DNA from: Bryoerythrophyllum caledonicum | Lineage: Eukaryota; Streptophyta; Bryopsida; Pottiales; Pottiaceae | Assembly (NCBI GenBank): GCA_963971425.1 | Contig: OZ020517.1 | Location: forward strand, 2,544,501 to 2,608,500 | Direction of reading: 5' to 3' | Length of the DNA: 64,000 nt | Part shown: piece by piece, positions 59,601 to 64,000 of the stretch | How the letters are laid out: each line of letters starts with the position of its first letter | Numbering within the stretch: position 1 is the first letter of the stretch | Program-made: the position numbers and the translations under genes | The notes under the pieces: model-generated | What the model was told of the DNA's origin: nothing | Seen by the model: the letters and a program-made list of their open reading frames with translations, nothing else | Database searches by the model: none

Positions 59601-60164
59601 CATCGCTTAGAAGTTTTGGTTTCGGACGTATTCAGGGACATGCTCGATTTGCGAGGAGCTGCGACTGAAGATTTCGTTTCAAGAATGATTTTATGTAGAA
59701 TGAGGGTTTGAAGGTGATTATATCCAAGTGTTTGTTGAGGAATTGGATTTTACTTGATTTCTGAGCGTTTTTGTTGTTGTTGTTGTTGTTGTTACAGTTT
59801 TTCTCGGTGCGCAGTTCGGACTGTTGCAGACGTGAACAGGACGTGGGAGAGGCAGATTTTCGGCTTTTCCCGACAATTAACTACAAGTGCGATTGAGCAG
59901 GTACGCCTTCTTCTACAGTGGCTCTATTTGGAAATTTTCTGGAATGAATGTAGGCTCCTGGAGAATATGTTTATTGTGCATTGTTGGAGGGTTTAATTTT
60001 ATGTACTGTGGTGGTCGTATGTTTACTCTGTGCATTGGGGTTGGTTCAGGCGCTGTGAGGAGTGGGGTATCTTGAAGGTAGTTATGCCTGAAAGGTACAC
60101 AGATGACAGCGGCACTGGTCGTTGCTGTTGAGTAGGGCTGCTTTTGAACCCCCGAAGCTATTAA
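56680..60164. other. Spacer with a GC island and a 116-bp MITE
   Basis: 56680-57240 and 57560-58960 are AT-rich and empty. 57240-57540 is a GC-rich island with near-palindromic GTACCTCACCTCACGTGAGG. A tiny TIR element is at 58974-59089 (separate entry). 59440-60160 is probably the 5' region of the next gene: a possible untranslated exon ends at a GTACGC donor (about 59901), with an acceptor-like TTCAG near 60049. The short minus ORF at 59254-59442 (AVAVGVAVGVAV) is not supported. Confidence 0.5.
58974..59089. mobile_element. 116-bp hairpin MITE between TTAA sites
   Basis: Left end TCCTTTAACGCCGGGC and right end (complement) TCCTTTGATGTTGGGT match with small differences, and AACCATCATCTAC pairs with GTAGATTGATGGTT, so most of the element folds on itself. 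TTAA is at 58970-58973 and 59090-59093. The terminus TCCTTTAACGCCG resembles the CCCTTAAACGCC end of the 36.7-kb element. Confidence 0.7.
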
Positions 60165-61253
60165 ATGTCTATAGAGATGGCGTCGCGGAAAACCAGAACT
60201 TCAGTCGAGGCAGAGCAGGAGGCAGATGAGATTCTCAGGATTGCAGCGCAAAACCTGAAGGACGTTCTAAATTCTTTTAAGAACTGCGTACAACTGGTAC
60301 AGAAGACAAAACGGATGCTGGAAGTGGATCCGAAGTGCACCTGCGTCACTCTGGAGCCGAAATGGGAGCGACGGAAGGGGCTACACGAAGCAGCTGAGTC
60401 TATCGAGGCCACGATGGAGTTTCTATTCCGAAATATATCCCGTCGCGCCTCCGAAGCCAGTCTCATGCAAACGCCTCTAGATAACGGTTCTCTCCAGGGC
60501 GACGATCTGTTGTGGTGCGACCGTGTTTGTACCCTTGAAATGCCTGGTTTAGTGAGAGCGCCAAGACCTCCTGGGCGCCGACCTGCATCTATCGGTCAAC
60601 AGGGCAACGAATCCGGACAGATCGAAGGAGAGCACCTCGACATAGTGCCGACGCGGAGGAGAGTGACCAAGTCTGTAGCAGTGGTGGAGATGAATCCCCT
60701 GGATCCATCAGGCATGGTGGTGGAGAAAAAAACACCGAGGAAGAACGGTTTATGGTCTACAGCGCACTTGGACAAGGCGATAGAGATGATAGAGGGCGGA
60801 ACAAAGATCCTGACAGCGGCGAAAGCAGTGAACATACCTGCATCGTCGGTGAGAGACCATTTGTTTGGGAAAAGGAAAGGCAGGAAACGAGGACGTGAAC
60901 GCATACTGAACGACGAAGAGGAGAACGACCTGAAGAACTTCCTTCAGAGAATGCAAAACTCAGGCCACCCTCTCACACCGGCCCAGCTCAAGATGAAGGT
61001 GGCGCAGCTCACTCAAACAAGACCTACACCGTTTGTGGACGGCATTCCAGGGAAAAGCTGGATGAAGCGGTTTCGAAGGAGACACCCGGATCTGGAAAAC
61101 CTGGTTCAATGGAAATCTCGACCGTCCAAGGAAGTGCAGGGGCAGCAGAATCTCGACGTTGTCCCTTCGGTGCAAGATGTGAGTGTTGCAGATTGGGGCG
61201 TCGACCATGTCGAAGATACCAACATGACGCTGCCACACGACCACCACCTCTAA
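60165..61253 (+). CDS. CENP-B/psq-type helix-turn-helix protein with a new N-terminal half
   Basis: There is a single exon of 362 residues; ATG at 60165 or, in the same frame, at 60177. Residues 1-100 are helical and charged and contain CTC at 58-60 with no family I know. Residues 194-235 fit a psq-like HTH (STAHLDKAIEMIEGG, SSVRDHLFGKRKG). Residues 245-312 fit the second CENP-B/Tc5-type DNA-binding part, ending GKSWMKRFRRRHPDL. The DDE transposase domain that follows in pogo/Tigger transposases is absent: the protein ends about 50 residues later. The frame is intact with no stops, so it is likely a domesticated DNA-binding protein rather than a dead transposon. Confidence 0.7.
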   Translation: MSIEMASRKTRTSVEAEQEADEILRIAAQNLKDVLNSFKNCVQLVQKTKRMLEVDPKCTCVTLEPKWERRKGLHEAAESIEATMEFLFRNISRRASEASLMQTPLDNGSLQGDDLLWCDRVCTLEMPGLVRAPRPPGRRPASIGQQGNESGQIEGEHLDIVPTRRRVTKSVAVVEMNPLDPSGMVVEKKTPRKNGLWSTAHLDKAIEMIEGGTKILTAAKAVNIPASSVRDHLFGKRKGRKRGRERILNDEEENDLKNFLQRMQNSGHPLTPAQLKMKVAQLTQTRPTPFVDGIPGKSWMKRFRRRHPDLENLVQWKSRPSKEVQGQQNLDVVPSVQDVSVADWGVDHVEDTNMTLPHDHHL

Positions 61254-61751
61254 AATCCGAAATTCTCCGAGGGTGCTCTGTATTTGTCTTTTACAGCTTT
61301 TTCTGGGAAGTGTTTCCTCGCTGCTATTCAGTTTGTACATACGGTTCATTTCGGTGATTAGTTTTAAGGTTGGTTGTGGCAGACGGAAAAGCTCCAACTA
61401 ATAGTTGTTGGCTTTCCGTGTTGTGTCTTTAATTCCCGAGGGCGTTGCACTCGATTTTGCGACTTGTACAGGCTTCTGATGCCTTCGAAATCATCAATCC
61501 AAATCAACTCCATCTTTTTGCAACTACGTCTTTCAGAATCAGATGTCAACCAACCAAGAAATGAGGTGAATTTAATATCAAAAGATCCTCTGAAAGTGTG
61601 CACTTGTCAATCGTAAAACCTTACACCTATTGAACCTAAGCCTGGCTATCTATGAGACAACGTCCCTCTGAACTGTACATCCTTGCGCATGTTGATAATC
61701 AATGAACTTCATAAGTCTGTTTGCAGAAGCTCCACGAATATGGTACACTTC
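61254..61751. other. Convergent 3' ends
   Basis: It lies between the plus-strand HTH gene and the minus-strand Cys-rich gene and presumably holds both 3' UTRs. No other feature is visible. Confidence 0.5.
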
Positions 61752-63029
61752 CTAAGAAATCTGGAAAGAAGCGAAACACTTCAAGAAATCGCCTTCATCC
61801 TTCTCCCTTGCGCGAGCCAGCTCCTCATTCAGATCTTTGGCTACGGACTGGAAATCGTCAGCATCTTCAGAAGGCTCAGGAGCCGGTGTTTCCGGGACTG
61901 AATGTGGAGGAACAATGTTGCGTTGAAGCTCGAGCTCCTCGAGACGCTGTTGCTCCTTAATGACTGTGGTGTCGACCTGGTCCTCTTCGCGGTGCACCTG
62001 GTTGAGGAGGCGGTAGTCGACGCCGCAGTCCTCGCACTGCTCCCGGTCTAGGTGTGTCATGCAGCAGCAAATTCCATTGAGGATGTACACACCGTCCACG
62101 ACTCTGCCTCTGTTGGGATCCTGCACTCCATAAGAAAGAGCATACGATTTAAAACCTTAACTTGATAGGAGCATTATAATTCAAAACCTAAACCAGTTGA
62201 GAGCATCCACCTTGTCGACAATCCAAACTCTGTTCAGCGCAAAACTCTTCAAGGAGAAAGGAAGAATACCTCGCATTCTTCCGCATCGACTCTATCAAGA
62301 GCTTCCTTGACATCAGCCCTCAACTGCTCGCGAGACGAACTGGAGGTCTCGGAGGAGGACGCAGCAGCTGAACTCCCCGTTTCCAACGCCAGGAGCATCG
62401 CCTGCGCCTGCTCGTGCATGGCCACGACCTGGGGAAGCCGCTGGAACCGCTCCATGATGCGCTCGCACATGGACACGCACTTCCTGAGCAAACTCGCCGT
62501 GTCGATGGTCGGCTTGTTCTCGTACACCGCCTGGAAGACGTTGAGCAGCTCCAGCATCTCGGAGCGCAGCTCGGAGTCCATGTCTGCAGGCTCCGAAAAC
62601 TGGAACCTACTCTTGCTCGAACCAGAAACATGCGCAAAGTCATCTGTGAGCACGGGTTTTGGCAGCTCAACCTGCGTGAGACCAGACTCCGGAGTTTGGA
62701 CGCCGGTCTGAAGCTCCGGCTTAGGAGTTTCAAAAACGCCATTCCATGCGGAGAAATCTTCCAACTCGCTGCTGTACTCGTACAAGCGGCCGTAGTCGCT
62801 CACTTCTTGTAAACTGAAAGGCCCCTGCGCAACCGATTGGCACCGATCTATTCAAACCCCCTGATCGAGAAATAGCCAACACAAAGGAAGAAAAAGGAAG
62901 AACAAAAAGCTCATCCTGGCCAGATCCAACATGATGCACAAACACACGTAGAGAAGTCACAACACGTGCCTGCACTGCATCGGGATCGTCCACCAATAAG
63001 TCGGCGAAAGGAGCCAGCGGGTCCTCCAT
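61752..63029 (-). CDS. Conserved-looking Cys-rich protein of unknown function
   Basis: Three exons (63029-62970, 62824-62270, 62120-61752) give about 327 residues. Intron 1 uses either a GC donor (after 62970) or a weak GT donor six bases earlier (exon ending 62976); both keep the frame. Residues 20-205 are acidic with a helical stretch (RSEMLELLNVFQAVYENK and beyond) and a Ser-rich linker. Exon 3 opens with a compact metal-site candidate: GRVVDGVYILNGICCC, H228, C234 and C237 (CCCxxH and CxxC). A charged helix follows and the C-terminus is DEGDFLKCFASFQ. I recognise no named family; the even codon use and phase-0 joins support a real gene. Confidence 0.72.
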
Positions 63030-64000
63030 GTTCTCCTCAGAGCCTGCTCATCAAATGCAACAAAACCAGACGCAAAACATACGCCTAGAAAGGCCTAAAC
63101 ACTTAACCCTAGACCTCAAAACCTGCTCATCATGCTACATACAGACGCGAAACGCACACCTTGAAAGATTAATCAGTCGAAATCCCTGCACACTAAACCC
63201 TAAACCTCGACACCCTAGAAATATTTTCTGCCTCTCTCTCGACTACAATCTTAAGAATCATGACTAATTCTCGTTTGAAATGCGCCAACATCCTCGAAAA
63301 AAGCCCACTCTTTAAAACCCATGCCTGATTCAGCTCTCATACTCCTCAAAAACCAGCACACTGCTGCCTTACAATCAAAACAGACGCATTCATCAACAGA
63401 TAATATATTCCATAAGCGCTTCAAAGCCAAACAAGCACAAAAAGTACATCCTGACACCAGATACAGTCCAAACTCTTTCCGAATTCAGGATCATCACCTG
63501 GATGAATAAAATATCTTACAAACGCAGTTATCACATCACGAGGAGTGTTGTGAGGTGGACGAGTGTGCGCAAGATTGTGGAAAAGAGGAGCTGTTTTCTG
63601 AACGCATTGTGGGATGCGGGCTTCCGCGTCCAGCATCGTTGTGGCCCGGAATTGTTATGGTTTCAACATTGCAGCTCATCAACAGCGCATCTACCCATTG
63701 TAAGTCTCAATTGCGCATCACCCATCTCACATTTGCAGCTCTAGTTTACAGATGATGTTCGTGGAATTGTTTTTCCAGGAGCAGAAGACCGTGGTGGCGA
63801 CAAACTCATTTGCAGCCTTTTCCATTCTCGACGTGTAAGCGTAAATCTCTCAGCAGGTATAGAATTTCAAGATGGCTTGTTCTTTCTGCTTTTGGGATTG
63901 TAGAGATTCTGAAGGGGTGTCTGAGTTATGTTTGCAACTTGTAAGAAAAAAACTGTCCACGCTAACCAGACTCATCTTGTAACTCTTCTTCGCGACTAGG
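63030..64000. other. Likely divergent promoter region; possible first exon(s) of a rightward gene
   Basis: 63030-63500 is the upstream region of the Cys-rich gene, with telo-box-like AACCCTA/AAACCCTAAA at about 63106 and 63198. 63535-63700 is more GC-rich and ends at a GTAAGT donor (63701-63706). 63753-63830 can be read as ATGATGTTCGTGG... coding EQKTVVATNSFAAFSILD before GTGTAAG. This could be the start of a plus-strand gene leaving the window; the frame across the first intron does not close cleanly, so I do not call a CDS. Confidence 0.3.

Noticed and set aside
63555..63755. ORF suggesting a protein starting MDECAQDC
   Set aside because: The frame ends just past a splice acceptor-like site and does not join cleanly to the next candidate exon; kept only as a possible exon.
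1..64000. CRISPR array, rRNA, bacterial operon features
   Set aside because: No regularly spaced identical repeats with unique spacers and no rRNA-like sequence; the genes have spliceosomal introns, so the window is eukaryotic nuclear DNA.

Overview
The window is nuclear DNA of a land plant or close streptophyte relative. The gene set (GT92 galactan synthase, plant-type ferric reductase, plant SEC16/MAG5, a plastid-type DUF2993 protein) has short GT-AG introns, GC-rich exons and AT-rich spacers. The spacers are packed with LTR-retrotransposon and TIR-transposon remains, and plant telo-box motifs (AAACCCTAA) sit near several gene starts. I cannot name the species. A CENP-B/psq-type DNA-binding protein and the retroelement types would fit a non-seed plant (bryophyte, lycophyte, fern), but that is inference.

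Layout. 0-1.8 kb: a GT92 glycosyltransferase gene in three exons, possibly cut at its 5' end. 1.8-6.7 kb: AT-rich spacer. 6.67-9.95 and 12.25-15.63 kb: two copies of one about 3.3-kb TG...CA sequence, each flanked by its own perfect 5-bp target duplication (GTGGT; CACTT), so two giant solo LTRs. 16.2-22.0 kb: a decayed Ty3 element. Its integrase is on the minus strand, and a long gag-unlike ORF runs antisense to it on the plus strand. A second inverted copy of the antisense-ORF region lies at 27.4-29.95 kb. 24.7-27.35 kb: two related pseudogenes. 30.67-36.72 kb: a complete ferric reductase gene bracketed by inverted repeats that abut TTAA. 36.72-38.88 kb: a TIR element, also between TTAA sites. 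39.8-48.0 kb: SEC16 in 13 exons on the minus strand. 49.8-51.7 kb: a six-exon DUF2993/LmeA-like gene. 51.8-56.68 kb: two neighbouring TIR elements with TCA duplications. The larger carries a transposase-N-terminus-like ORF and an Ulp1-type (C48) protease gene split by a foldback element. 60.2-61.25 kb: an intronless CENP-B-type helix-turn-helix protein. 61.75-63.03 kb: an unrecognised Cys-rich protein. 63.5-64 kb: a possible first exon of a rightward gene.

The host genes have no shared pathway: Golgi wall-polysaccharide synthesis, iron/copper reduction at a membrane, ER-exit-site assembly and a lipid-binding plastid-type protein are ordinary unlinked plant genes. The unusual biology is in the mobile DNA: giant solo LTRs, a Ty3-antisense-ORF architecture with a coding minisatellite, a protease-bearing TIR element broken by a hairpin transposon, and a family of TTAA-bounded elements around the reductase gene.
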